A DNA stretch of 23,127 nucleotides from Candidatus Muiribacterium halophilum (GCA_023228995.1 JALOAD010000052.1:1-23127); one strand, 5' to 3'. Positions 1 through 8,550 are shown, numbered from the stretch's first letter. Numbers and translations: made by a program. The notes: generated by a model not told the origin, from the letters alone.

Positions 1-293
1 ATCTTAAGGAAATTACATGGAGGTAATTTAAAGCTGAACATGTAAGGAGAAAATTTATACTATGTAAATTTTCAACTGGTACCAAGATATCAATTGTTTT
101 GAATTGTATAATTATTTAAAATATTGTATCCATTAATCAAAAAAATTTCTAACGAGTTCTCGTAATTGAATCCTCTTATTAAATAAACAAAAATCAATAT
201 AATGTCATCTCAAAGGAAATTTCATATAAAAGGCAAAAAACTTTTCACAATTTTTTGCTTCTATAAGTTGTGCTATTTAATTAGAGAACTCAA
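1..293. other. Left-edge non-coding stretch
   Basis: No convincing gene is visible here. On the plus strand, frame 1 is open from the window edge to a TAA at 43-45. That could be the last 14 codons of a gene entering from the left, but it is too short to judge. An inverted repeat AAAATTTA (50-57) / TAAATTTT (65-72) is present. A second one (233-258) is listed separately as a weak terminator. Confidence 0.4.
233..258 (-). terminator. Possible weak terminator after the ECF-type gene
   Basis: GCAAAAAA (233-240) and TTTTTTGC (251-258) are perfect 8-bp arms around a 10-nt loop. On the minus strand the hairpin is followed by CTTTTATAT. It lies 36 bp past the stop of the minus-strand gene ending at 294. 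The stem is AT-rich with only two GC pairs, so this is a weak candidate for the end of the HEAT/ECF transcript. Confidence 0.3.
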
Positions 294-782
294 TTAGGAA
301 ATTCCAACTAAACCTATTTTTTTAAACATAAATTCAGCAAGAATAGTTCCAAATATCGCAGTGATAATCTGAATAAATGAAAAAAAAGCCACAAAAAAAT
401 TCGGTGGAACATTAAAATTAAACACTTTTAAAAAAATCAAAGCACCAATATATATAAATAAAGCTTTAACTAATTGAGGAATGAAAAATCTAATAAAAAA
501 TCTATGTTTTTTTAAATATTTATACAAAAGAACAAAAACAATATTTCCAAATATTATAACAGGAACAGAAAAATACAATGCAGGCGATAAAAACCCTGTC
601 AACATTCCCAAAGTTGGCGAAAGAATACAACTTATAACACCATAATATAATCCAAGTCTTAAAAAAATAAAAATAAGAATACTATTTACAAATATACCTG
701 TAATAATCTGAGGAAGATGAAATATCTGAAATACTGCAATAAGTGCTAAAAAAAGCGATACTTCAATAGTTTTTTTTATCAT
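294..782 (-). CDS. Small integral membrane protein, ECF transporter S-component-like
   Basis: The 162-aa protein is almost entirely hydrophobic, with about five or six membrane segments and no soluble domain. The early stretch LPQIITGIFVNSILI, then LGLYYGVISCILSPTLGMLTG and a later VPVIIFGN, follow the pattern I know from small substrate-binding (S) components of energy-coupling factor vitamin/metal transporters: a '..ITG..VN' segment, then 'LG...G...G.L.P', then 'P.I..GN'. No substrate can be inferred and no ECF ATPase or T component lies in the window, so it would have to use a shared energizing module. The start is supported by AGGAGA a few bases upstream of the ATG. It begins 11 bp after the stop of the upstream HEAT-repeat gene, so the two are probably co-transcribed. 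It could instead be an unrelated small membrane protein. Confidence 0.5.
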   Translation of the reverse strand: MIKKTIEVSLFLALIAVFQIFHLPQIITGIFVNSILIFIFLRLGLYYGVISCILSPTLGMLTGFLSPALYFSVPVIIFGNIVFVLLYKYLKKHRFFIRFFIPQLVKALFIYIGALIFLKVFNFNVPPNFFVAFFSFIQIITAIFGTILAEFMFKKIGLVGIS

Positions 783-793
783 AATAATTTCTC

Positions 794-1327
794 CTAAATT
801 AAAACATCTTCAAAAGAATTGACAGATTTAATTTTCCCATCTAAAAAATCAAATATTTTTTTTTCTTCTTCATTCAATGAATAATCTTTAAATAATAAAT
901 AATATTTTTTTAATAGTTCAGAATCTTCTATATCAGAAATTTTAAAATGTAAATATTCAAACAACATATTTGAATTAATCTTTTTACAAATAATATAAGC
1001 TTGTCTTTGAACTTTATGACTTTTATCTTCAAGCACATCAAAAAGAAAAGTCATAATATATTCAGAAGTTATCAATCCAAGACCAATTACAGCATGTCTT
1101 CTAACAATATCTGACGAATGTTTTAAACCTTTACAGATTTTAAGCACATCAGCTTCATCTGAAATTTTACCCAAAACTACATACATAATAGATAATAACT
1201 CAATATCATTTTCAATTTGAATTAAATCATAAAGCTCATCAGTTGATATACTATGTTTTTTAGCAAAAATATTTCTAAATAAAACCATTTTAGAATTTTT
1301 ATCCATTACTTTAAAATTATTTCGCAT
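794..1327 (-). CDS. HEAT-repeat protein (177 aa from the preferred start)
   Basis: This is a small soluble all-helical protein. Repeats of paired helices are visible around DEADVLKICKGLKHSSDIVRR and SEYIMTFLFDVLEDKSHKVQR, each with the HEAT/PBS-lyase-like pattern of an (I/V)RR or (V)QR turn followed by 'HAV..L' or 'QAY..'. Such proteins usually act as protein-binding scaffolds; no partner can be read from the sequence. The reading frame extends upstream to an ATG at 1369, but the first residues there (MHRFDP) are encoded by the terminal repeat of the neighbouring transposable element. The ATG at 1327, preceded by AAAAGGA, is therefore the likely native start. Downstream lies the small ECF-type membrane gene after 11 bp. 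Another HEAT gene in the same orientation lies on the far side of the element. Confidence 0.75.
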   Translation of the reverse strand: MRNNFKVMDKNSKMVLFRNIFAKKHSISTDELYDLIQIENDIELLSIMYVVLGKISDEADVLKICKGLKHSSDIVRRHAVIGLGLITSEYIMTFLFDVLEDKSHKVQRQAYIICKKINSNMLFEYLHFKISDIEDSELLKKYYLLFKDYSLNEEEKKIFDFLDGKIKSVNSFEDVLI

Positions 1328-1350
1328 ATAATCCTTTTCAACCTTTTTAT

Positions 1351-1372
1351 TGGGGTCAAACCTGTGCATAAC
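1351..1372. repeat. Left terminal inverted repeat
   Basis: This copy begins TGGGGTCAAACCTGTG and matches the reverse complement of 2348-2369 except at position 9 (A here, G there). It carries the last codons and stop of the transposase. On the minus strand it supplies an ATG (1367-1369) in frame with the neighbouring HEAT gene. Confidence 0.8.
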
Positions 1373-2312
1373 GCATTAATTTCTTTAAAGTATCTCTCAG
1401 ACTCAAATTTTTATTTATCTCCTCTTCCATTCTTTTTACAATAGAAGATACTGAATTCTCTTTTATACCAAATAAACAAGCAATATCTTTCCTTTTCATT
1501 CTTGTTTGTTTTCTTAGTAAATAAATTGTAAATTTTTTATAAAAATTATTTCTTTTTTTAGCAAAAATCTCTTCTTCTGTTATGTTAAACTCAGCAATAA
1601 CTATTTTAATAATATTATCATGAAATCGTGTTTTATTCATTTTTGTACTTATCAATTCAGAGTTTTCAGGAATTTCTTTTAGTCTTTTTTCTACCTTATT
1701 TATAAATATTTCATCTCCTATTGCCAATGAATTATATATCAATTTTGGTAAATCAGATGATTTTATGTCATTAATCAAGAATTTATAATATTTTTCTGCT
1801 GCGTTTTTTAAGTTATTGTCAAATTGAGATAAAATATGATTTTTATTAAGATTTTCTATTACAGACCCTTTTTTACCAAGATAATAATTAAGACTGCTAA
1901 ATTTATAAACTGTTGGATTATCAACTATCTTAGCACGACATGGATTTAAATGAATATAATTTACAAGTTTTAATGAATAATTATCGTGGTCGATTAATAT
2001 TGACTTGAACCTTCCTTGAAAAACATGTCCAGGTTTTTGAGATAAAACTCTATACCAGTTTGCATAGCTTTCATTGAGATGTTTCATCGCTTCAGACAAA
2101 TTCCCTTCAGGAGTTTGTATATAAAGATGATAATGATTATCCATTATACAATAAGCAAAACATATAATATTATATTTTATTAAAGATTCGTTTAATTTTT
2201 CAATGAATTTTAATTTAAAAGATGTTTTTTTGAATATATATCTTTTCAGATCTCCACGAGATATTACATGATAACAGGCATTTTCAAATTGAATTCTTAA
2301 TGGTCTTGTCAT
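1356..2312 (-). CDS. REP-associated tyrosine transposase (RAYT, Y1_Tnp / HUH family)
   Basis: This 318-aa protein is a single-strand DNA transposase of the HUH superfamily. It would nick and rejoin DNA through a tyrosine-phosphodiester bond. The N-terminus (RPLRIQFENACYHVISRG) is typical. The metal-binding HUH motif is H60-Y61-H62 in IMDNHYHLYIQTP. The later GHVFQGRFKSILID and LVNYIHLNPCRA match the RAYT consensus, making Y119 the probable catalytic tyrosine. Residues about 233-300 form an extra C-terminal helix-turn-helix resembling the DnaA C-terminal domain (RMKRKDIACLFGI..NSVSSIVKRM), found in the longer members of the family. All key residues are intact, so the enzyme may be active. No good ribosome binding site precedes the ATG, which is common for low-level transposase expression. 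Confidence 0.9.
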   Translation of the reverse strand: MTRPLRIQFENACYHVISRGDLKRYIFKKTSFKLKFIEKLNESLIKYNIICFAYCIMDNHYHLYIQTPEGNLSEAMKHLNESYANWYRVLSQKPGHVFQGRFKSILIDHDNYSLKLVNYIHLNPCRAKIVDNPTVYKFSSLNYYLGKKGSVIENLNKNHILSQFDNNLKNAAEKYYKFLINDIKSSDLPKLIYNSLAIGDEIFINKVEKRLKEIPENSELISTKMNKTRFHDNIIKIVIAEFNITEEEIFAKKRNNFYKKFTIYLLRKQTRMKRKDIACLFGIKENSVSSIVKRMEEEINKNLSLRDTLKKLMRYAQV

Positions 2313-2347
2313 AAATTAATTTTATCAACATAAGTTATTTTTTGCAA

Positions 2348-2422
2348 GTTATGCACAGGTCTGACCCCATTCATGACCCCATTCATGACCCACAGGTCTG
2401 ACCCCATTCATGACCCCATTCA
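2348..2422. repeat. Right terminal inverted repeat plus iterated end sequences
   Basis: Positions 2348-2369 are the right terminal repeat. It is followed by a nested array. A 31-bp sequence starting ACAGGTCTGACCCCATTC occurs at 2355-2385 and again, identically, at 2392-2422, a 37-bp period. Within it the 12-mer GACCCCATTCAT occurs at 2363-2374, 2375-2386 and 2400-2411, with a partial copy at 2412-2421. It looks like repeated or slipped copies of the element end. The array stops 9 bp before the stop codon of the next HEAT gene. Confidence 0.85.
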
Positions 2423-2431
2423 ACAAAAATT

Positions 2432-3244
2432 TTACTTTTTAAAAAGATTTGTTATTTTAGAAATTGCTGCTATTGAATGATTTTTGATACTTTCCAGAAT
2501 ATTATCACTTTCTTTTTCACTGTTTTCTATTTTCCCGATTTTATCAAGTGCCATTTCTAATAATGACAATGCTGCTTTTCCTTCCATTTTGTTTAATACA
2601 TAAACAGCACTTTTTAAAGAATCAATTTCATTGGAATATACCATTTTTTTTAATATATCTATTACTTTGTGATCTCCTCTTCTTTTAAGAAATTCAATAA
2701 CACTTGATCTTACTCTTGGAGATGTATCGTTTACAAATTGAAGTATTTTATCATGAGTTTTTGGATTATCTAGTTTTGATAAAGTCTGTATTGCATTTGC
2801 TCGAATTCTTTCATCATTGTCATAAATGTAATTTAATATTTTATCAGAATCTCCAGTATGCCCAATTTCACCAATTGTAGAAATCATTGTTGCAATTACA
2901 AATGGATCTGTTTCTTTAATAAGACAGTTTAACACAACATCTTTATATTGACTTAAATTTTCCTTTATAATTCTTTGAAGTGTCGATATTTTTTCATCAG
3001 AAGTTCCATTTAAAAGTGTTTTTTCTGGATTCATGGAAGCTTTTTCCAATTCATGTTTAACTCTTGTTGTAAATTCATGATATTTTGCACGAGCCATACT
3101 TCTTAATTCACTTTGTTCAGCATTTTGTATAATATTTTTTAAAAAATCCCTCTTTCTATCATCAGGCAATGGAGATATTAATAAATTATCAAGAAATCTT
3201 CGTTTTTCTTTTTCAGTTAAATTATAAAAATCAGATAATCTCAT
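2432..3244 (-). CDS. HEAT-repeat protein (270 aa from the preferred start)
   Basis: This soluble protein has a charged N-terminal helical part (to about residue 95) and then four or so HEAT repeats. They include DPFVIATMISTIGEIGH, DERIRANAIQTLSKLDNP, SPRVRSSVIEFLKRRGD and an EIDSLKSAVYVLNKME-type unit, followed by a polar linker and a lysine-rich end. The IRANAI and VRSSVI turns are typical of the family. The role is probably as a scaffold for protein interactions; no catalytic motif is seen. A TTG two codons upstream (3250) could also start the frame. The ATG at 3244 is preferred because GGA lies 9 nt upstream of it but only 3 nt before the TTG. It probably formed one operon with the 177-aa HEAT gene and the membrane gene before the transposable element inserted between them. 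Confidence 0.8.
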   Translation of the reverse strand: MRLSDFYNLTEKEKRRFLDNLLISPLPDDRKRDFLKNIIQNAEQSELRSMARAKYHEFTTRVKHELEKASMNPEKTLLNGTSDEKISTLQRIIKENLSQYKDVVLNCLIKETDPFVIATMISTIGEIGHTGDSDKILNYIYDNDERIRANAIQTLSKLDNPKTHDKILQFVNDTSPRVRSSVIEFLKRRGDHKVIDILKKMVYSNEIDSLKSAVYVLNKMEGKAALSLLEMALDKIGKIENSEKESDNILESIKNHSIAAISKITNLFKK

Positions 3245-3292
3245 ACTCAATAATCCATTTTTTGTGAAAACAGTATTTTAATATATTAATGA

Positions 3293-3304
3293 AGTCTATA
3301 GACT
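3293..3304. promoter_or_regulatory. 12-bp perfect palindrome upstream of the HEAT gene
   Basis: AGTCTATAGACT is a perfect palindrome 49 bp upstream of the ATG at 3244, in the 90-bp gap between two minus-strand genes. It could be an operator for the HEAT operon. A chance palindrome is also possible. Confidence 0.25.
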
Positions 3305-3340
3305 ATTATTTCATTATCAAAGTATAAAAGTCAAGGGATT

Positions 3341-5977
3341 TTATTTTTGAAAACTCTTATATTCATACCAAGTCATGCCTGATTTAAATACTTCGAGTTT
3401 TTCTTTATATATAGCAAGATTGCTTTCTTTTACTATTTCTTGTTGAAGTATTATTGCATCTTTATAAAAACCAGCTTCGGCATAAGCTGTTGCAAGAGTA
3501 TCTTTCAAATAAAGTATTGGTTTTAATTTATAAGCTTTTCTTGCATATATAACTGCTTTTTTGCCATCTCGATATTTTGAATTATCTGCCATTATTAAGA
3601 AATTTGCTATTTGATTATAAAGTTGTTCTTTTTTGGAATATTTATCAATACCTTTTTCTAAAAGTTCAAAAACTTGTTTATATTGTTTATCTTCAAATAA
3701 AAAATCAGATAATGTTAAAATATTTCTTTCGGTAAAATCATATTCAATAACAAAATACATATCTTGTATTGCACTTTTTAAATTTTGATTTTTATAATTA
3801 AGCATTGCTCTTATGCTTACAAGTTCAACACTTTTTCTATTGATTTTTATTGCTTTATCAATAAAATCGACTGCATCGTCAAATTGACTATAACTTTCTT
3901 TTACTAATGCAAGCATTTTATATATTTCCCAGTTGTTTTTACTTACTTTTAAACAATTATTAAAATAAATTTCTGCTTTATAAAAAACCTGTCTTTCAAA
4001 AAATATACTGCCTAAAATATAATTAGATTCAAAACTATGTTTTTCTTTTTTTATTGCTTTATTTGCATATTTTTCAGCTAATGCAATTTTTTTACCATCA
4101 AAATAAATTCCTGCAAGATTATTTAAAATTTCAATTGGTTCATTAAATTTATTTAATAAATATTCAAATACAACAATACTTTCTTCTTTTCTACTTAATT
4201 TATATAAAATATCTGCTTTAATCTTTAAAAGTTCATATTCATCTGAAAAAGTTTCAAGTAAAAATTCAACATAATACAAACTTTCCTCATAAGCTTCATA
4301 AGAATAAAGATTTTTATATAAAATACGAATTATCTCATTATCATTGCCAAATATTTTAATATATCTTTTGCATAATTCAATTGTTTCTTTGAAATTATTA
4401 TTTCTATTTGCAATATGTATTTCAGCAATAAGATTATGTTGTTTTATATCTTGAAGCGAGTCAGGAGCTATATAATCTATTTTAAACTTTTCAATATTAT
4501 TAAAATTAAATTTTTGGGAAATTTCAGCAATATTTTCAAGTTCTTTTATATAATCTACTTTTTTTGAATATTTTGTATTTTTTTCTCTTTTTGGATTTTT
4601 TGCTTTTAAAAGGTAAATATTTTTTTCTTTAACTCCAATTGTATAAAAAGAATTATTTTCTGCTGAATAAATGCAATTTCCCATAAAGTCATATTTATCT
4701 TCACATGGTACATTGTTTAAAAAAAAACTATAATCATAAGGTGTAGTAATTTTAAAAGGAAATGGATAAAATATTTCTCTTTCATCTTTTTTTAATGCAC
4801 CTGTATATGCAATATTTGTCCAATCATCATCAAAACTGTAATCTCTTATTTGCGGTAACGAAACAAGTCCTCTACCATTTATAATCAAAAAATCATCACC
4901 ATCTCTTTTAAATATTGTTGAATAATAAAGATTATTTTTTTCTATTTCTAATTTTGAAAAATTCGTTCCTTTAAACAATTCTTTATCATTAATTGAAAAT
5001 ATTGTATTTTCTTCACTTTTAAAAAATTTAAAAGATGTAAAAAGAAAATCTCCATTTTCAGAAAATTTGAAAAAATCAGAATTTTTTATATTTGAATACA
5101 TAATATTTCCATTAATAAAAAAGTGATAATCTCCTCTTTCATTAATTTCTTTTATAAGAAACGAAAAAAATCTTCCATCTTTTGAAAATGAAATATTCTT
5201 TATCTTTAAAAAATCTCCAATTTTGGAATTGTTTAAATATAAACTCTGATAATTATCTTTTTCAACAAGATAAACAATATCTTTATTATCAGGCGAAAAT
5301 ACTATTTCTTTAACATTTCCATCAATTTGTTTATATTCACCATTATCATTTAATATAAAAAATTCATTTTCTTTTTCTAAAAAACACGCATTTCTTTTTC
5401 CATTGTCTGAAAAAAATATTTTTTTAACTTTATATCCTTTTTTTAGTGCAAAAATATAATTATCTATATTTAACACACTATTACCATTTAAATATGTAAA
5501 AAAAGCAAATTTGCCTGTAGAATGTAAATTATAAACTGTATCTTTATTATTTAAAATTTTTTTATCTTCAAAATATATAAAATCTCCATTAATAAGCAGA
5601 TAATCTTTATTATTTTCAGAAATTACAACATCATCAAACTCTTGACCGTTAAAAAGTTTTTTATTTCGTTTATTATAAACAGTAACAACCCAATTGATTT
5701 TTCCATCTTTTTCAAAAACTCTTACTGAATTTGGAAATGTTGATATTTTGTATTTATCAGGAATTTTATATAAATGCGTTTTTTCTATATCTAAAAATTG
5801 TTTTTCTGTATTATTGAAGAATCGTAAATCAAGTGAAAAAGGTAATATTTTTTCAATTAAAATATGTTGTTTTTTATTTATTTTAAAAGAAAAATAAAAA
5901 ATAATAAGTAAAATAACTATAATGATAATACTCACAAATATTTTTTTTAAAAAACTATATTTTAATCTTTTGTTCAT
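3341..5977 (-). CDS. Membrane-anchored beta-propeller (PD40-like) and TPR protein
   Basis: This 878-aa protein has three parts. Residues about 9-31 form one hydrophobic helix (FVSIIIIVILLIIFYFSF) preceded by lysines, an uncleaved anchor or signal sequence, so the rest should face the periplasm. Residues about 60-450 contain short beta repeats with cores such as IVFSPDNKDIVYLV, ISFSKDGRFFSFLI and FKFSENGDFLFTSF, the pattern of TolB/PD40-type propeller blades. From about 500 to 870 there are tandem tetratricopeptide units, for example NEPIEILNNLAGIYFDGKK and DDAVDFIDKAIKINRKS, which bind proteins. No enzymatic motif is seen. A scaffold or sensor role at the envelope is plausible. It is divergent from the 776-aa exported protein. 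Only a weak AAAGAA precedes the ATG. Confidence 0.75.
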   Translation of the reverse strand: MNKRLKYSFLKKIFVSIIIIVILLIIFYFSFKINKKQHILIEKILPFSLDLRFFNNTEKQFLDIEKTHLYKIPDKYKISTFPNSVRVFEKDGKINWVVTVYNKRNKKLFNGQEFDDVVISENNKDYLLINGDFIYFEDKKILNNKDTVYNLHSTGKFAFFTYLNGNSVLNIDNYIFALKKGYKVKKIFFSDNGKRNACFLEKENEFFILNDNGEYKQIDGNVKEIVFSPDNKDIVYLVEKDNYQSLYLNNSKIGDFLKIKNISFSKDGRFFSFLIKEINERGDYHFFINGNIMYSNIKNSDFFKFSENGDFLFTSFKFFKSEENTIFSINDKELFKGTNFSKLEIEKNNLYYSTIFKRDGDDFLIINGRGLVSLPQIRDYSFDDDWTNIAYTGALKKDEREIFYPFPFKITTPYDYSFFLNNVPCEDKYDFMGNCIYSAENNSFYTIGVKEKNIYLLKAKNPKREKNTKYSKKVDYIKELENIAEISQKFNFNNIEKFKIDYIAPDSLQDIKQHNLIAEIHIANRNNNFKETIELCKRYIKIFGNDNEIIRILYKNLYSYEAYEESLYYVEFLLETFSDEYELLKIKADILYKLSRKEESIVVFEYLLNKFNEPIEILNNLAGIYFDGKKIALAEKYANKAIKKEKHSFESNYILGSIFFERQVFYKAEIYFNNCLKVSKNNWEIYKMLALVKESYSQFDDAVDFIDKAIKINRKSVELVSIRAMLNYKNQNLKSAIQDMYFVIEYDFTERNILTLSDFLFEDKQYKQVFELLEKGIDKYSKKEQLYNQIANFLIMADNSKYRDGKKAVIYARKAYKLKPILYLKDTLATAYAEAGFYKDAIILQQEIVKESNLAIYKEKLEVFKSGMTWYEYKSFQK

Positions 5978-6118
5978 TATTCTTTATTTTTTAATCTTGT
6001 TTTTTTATTTTTTTTCATTAGGTTAAGGGTTAGTTTTATTAAATTTTTCTTCATATTTCCTCACTTTAAATCAATTATTATACTTACAAAAGCTTAGATT
6101 AATTAAATTATCGGTATT

Positions 6119-6135
6119 TGTAACAAACTGTTACA
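6119..6135. promoter_or_regulatory. Candidate operator, 17-bp inverted repeat
   Basis: TGTAACA and TGTTACA are perfect 7-bp inverted arms separated by AAC. The site lies at and just upstream of where the -35 element of the plus-strand promoter should be, in the 227-bp divergent region. Its position suits a repressor or activator site acting on the downstream gene. No regulator for it is recognisable in the window. Confidence 0.45.
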
Positions 6136-6162
6136 CAAAAATAATATTAAATATGATATAAT
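6131..6162 (+). promoter_or_regulatory. Promoter of the 776-aa exported protein gene
   Basis: A consensus -10 TATAAT lies at 6157-6162, preceded by TGA, giving an extended -10 (TGnTATAAT). Only a poor -35 (TTACAC at 6131-6136, 20-bp spacing) is visible, as is common for extended -10 promoters. The -10 ends 42 bp before the ATG at 6205. The AT-rich background makes such hexamers frequent, but the TGn extension raises confidence. Confidence 0.5.
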
Positions 6163-6204
6163 TTTATACATACTATATATATTATATAAAAAGGAGTGTT
6201 GAAA

Positions 6205-8535
6205 ATGAAAAGAATAACAATGTTGTTTTTTGTTTTATTATTCTGTATTTCAAGTTTTTCTCAACAGGATGATATATTCACAAGCCTCGAAAAAGGTGTA
6301 TCAGAAATTAAAAACACAATAGATTATCTTAACAAAGATTCACAAACTGTTAAAAATATTTCTGAAATACTCGCAGAATATTACAATGATAATTCATCTG
6401 ACAGATTCGATCTTATTACTGAATTAAACAATGAATTATCTAATCTTACACTTAAAGATGGAGAAGTTAGAGATTTAGAAAACCTTGCAAGTGTAAACGA
6501 GTTTTTTAGAGGAATAATCAATGCAGAATACTCTTATGATGTTGATAATGTTGCTGTTGAATCAAGAGTTAGAACTTATGAAACTCGTGGAAGCAGAAAC
6601 GTATTCGACAAAGTGTTTGGTAAAATATCCTTTGATAAAGCAAAAGAAAAAATCAAAGAAGAAATTGCAAATCTTGATGTAGATTTTGATATAAAACTTC
6701 TTGACCTTGATATTGCTGAAGGTATTGGGATGGCTGCAAAATACAAATGGGAACTTGAACCTTCATATCAGGACGGATATTACACTAGAATTGATGCTTA
6801 TAATTTAAAAGCTCATCTTAATCCTGGAGATATTATAAAAGATCTTGCAGGTGTAACTTTACCTATTTACCTTAATATAACCAATGAACATAAGGTTATT
6901 TTTGCTAGACAATTCAAAGATCAATTACAAGCTGCAAAAGCTCTTCCTTATAATTTTATTAGAATACCTGTAAATGCTGATAATGCCAAAAAAATGGATG
7001 CTGGAGATTTCGTATCTATTCCGGCTACATTAAATACTGTAATTGGTGTTTCAGCTGGTTATACAAGCGGAATATCCGTATCAGGCAATGTTTATTATAC
7101 AATAGCTGGAGAATTTAGAATAAATATTTTAAGACTTCCAGAAGATAAAGTTAGAGTTAAACTTGTAGGACTTCGCAAAAAAGGTCATGGTGCTGGAGTT
7201 TCAGCTGGTTACGGAGTAAACCTTTTTGGTATTAAAGTTCTTGACAAACAAATTGGTAAATTCCTTGATACAAATATTTTTAGAGTTGATTATTCTGATA
7301 TAGATGGACAGAATTTCTCAGTAGATTATGTATTTGATCTAAAAGATGAAAATGCAAAAAATGCTTATGATAGTCTTTTATCCTCTAATCTTAAATTCAA
7401 TGTTGCAAAAACTGCAAATCCTTTCAATAAAGACAAAATTGCTGCAGAAGAATTTTTTAATGATGCAGATAAAGCAGAAAGATTATTTCAACAAGATCTT
7501 GGTCTTTCAGAAAACAAAAGAAGAGTTAACAGACTTTTTAAAGCAACAAACTTTTTTGAACAAAAAAACTTTAATGCAAAAATTGGTTTTAATCTAATTA
7601 AATTTAGCTGGGGTAAAAACTACATAGAAAACAGACTTGCTGTATATAACGACAATAATACGATCAAAACATTTTTTATACCAGTTATGAATGTTAATAG
7701 TGATAGTAAATTCCTTTTTGGATATTACAAAGAAGGAGAAAACAAAAACTTCTATTCACTTCTTCCAACTGACAATGAATGGAATGTTAGAGATCTTGAA
7801 ACTTTTTCATATACTTGGAGAAAAACTGATAAAATATGTTATGTATATGAATTTAAAAGATTAAAAGAAGAACTTCTTTTAACACTCGGAAAACATGCTG
7901 ATAAAGAACTTAAAAATCTTAAAATTCCTGATGAAAAAATCAGAAAACTTAGATGGGATTTTAAAATTGTATTTGACCGAGATTCCGCGCTTGCATTATT
8001 TGGTACTAGATCAACTAAAGCAGATGAATATTGGATAGCTATGCTTAAAACAATGGAAGCTTGGGGTGATAAAGCTTGTGGATATGCACAAAACCACGAT
8101 AACAATGATGATGATTACTGGAGAACAAACACTTCTAAATTCTCAAATGCAAAAAAAGCAGTTTTTAAACTTTTTGAAAAAAACAGATATGATTATTCTA
8201 GTTGGAGAAATGTAGAAAGATATGTTAGAGAAATGCAAGGTATTTTTGAAACTTATTCATACAACGATAAAATGAAAAAATACTATGAACTTGTAAAAAA
8301 CAGTTTTTACAGAAAATTTAGCATAAGATTTTTAATTGAATTAGCTGAAGTTAAAGGAACAGATCTTAATTTCAAACTTAATTTCACAACATCTGCTCAA
8401 GGTTATGATAAATTTACAAAAACTTACGGAAATCATAAAATCAATGAAACACTTTATCATTCACTTAACAGAATGATATCTCAAATAACAGATCAGACTT
8501 ATGATCTTTATGAAGCAACACAGATGGATTATTAA
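6205..8535 (+). CDS. Large exported protein of unknown family (776 aa)
   Basis: The start is the ATG at 6205, because AAGGAG (6191-6196) lies 8 bp upstream; a GTG at 6196 in the same frame overlaps that site. The N-terminus MKRITMLFFVLLFCISSFS then QQ is a clear Sec signal peptide. The mature protein begins with an acidic helical region (to about 110). A central part (roughly 150-380) contains glycine-rich amphipathic strands (GVSAGYTSGISVSGNVYYT, GAGVSAGYGVNLFG). A mostly helical, charged C-terminal half has many aromatic residues. I recognise no family, catalytic motif, anchor or sorting signal. A good promoter, a strong ribosome binding site and a dedicated terminator make this a single-gene unit likely to be well expressed. 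A role as an abundant envelope or secreted protein is an inference from these signals only. Confidence 0.8.
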   Translation: MKRITMLFFVLLFCISSFSQQDDIFTSLEKGVSEIKNTIDYLNKDSQTVKNISEILAEYYNDNSSDRFDLITELNNELSNLTLKDGEVRDLENLASVNEFFRGIINAEYSYDVDNVAVESRVRTYETRGSRNVFDKVFGKISFDKAKEKIKEEIANLDVDFDIKLLDLDIAEGIGMAAKYKWELEPSYQDGYYTRIDAYNLKAHLNPGDIIKDLAGVTLPIYLNITNEHKVIFARQFKDQLQAAKALPYNFIRIPVNADNAKKMDAGDFVSIPATLNTVIGVSAGYTSGISVSGNVYYTIAGEFRINILRLPEDKVRVKLVGLRKKGHGAGVSAGYGVNLFGIKVLDKQIGKFLDTNIFRVDYSDIDGQNFSVDYVFDLKDENAKNAYDSLLSSNLKFNVAKTANPFNKDKIAAEEFFNDADKAERLFQQDLGLSENKRRVNRLFKATNFFEQKNFNAKIGFNLIKFSWGKNYIENRLAVYNDNNTIKTFFIPVMNVNSDSKFLFGYYKEGENKNFYSLLPTDNEWNVRDLETFSYTWRKTDKICYVYEFKRLKEELLLTLGKHADKELKNLKIPDEKIRKLRWDFKIVFDRDSALALFGTRSTKADEYWIAMLKTMEAWGDKACGYAQNHDNNDDDYWRTNTSKFSNAKKAVFKLFEKNRYDYSSWRNVERYVREMQGIFETYSYNDKMKKYYELVKNSFYRKFSIRFLIELAEVKGTDLNFKLNFTTSAQGYDKFTKTYGNHKINETLYHSLNRMISQITDQTYDLYEATQMDY

Positions 8536-8550
8536 TCATTAAATTAATTA

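Larger units (their letters stand above)
1351..2369 (-). mobile_element. RAYT/IS200-like element with 22-bp terminal inverted repeats
   Basis: The left end (1351-1372) and right end (2348-2369) are inverted copies matching at 21 of 22 positions, with core TGGGGTCARACCTGTGCATA running inward on each side. They enclose one Y1 transposase gene. The transposase stop codon (TGA at 1356-1358) lies inside the left repeat, so the gene fills the element almost completely. The element sits between two HEAT-repeat genes, a few tens of bases from each. True IS200/IS605 elements have subterminal hairpins and no long terminal inverted repeats, so these ends are more like the GGGGTCAGACCTG-type sequences I recall flanking REP-associated transposase genes. 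Confidence 0.75.

Noticed and set aside
794-3244. The two HEAT genes as halves of one gene split by the transposable element
   Set aside because: Each has its own start signals and the first has a natural lysine-rich end and stop outside the element, so two separate genes are more likely.
5694-5897. 67-codon plus-strand frame opposite the propeller/TPR gene
   Set aside because: It is the reverse complement of coding sequence, has no ribosome site and gives a low-complexity product.
7346-8105. Plus frame (7346-7597) and minus frame (7839-8105) inside the 776-aa gene
   Set aside because: Both lie within a convincing long gene with a signal peptide and good start signals. Their products look like shadow translations.
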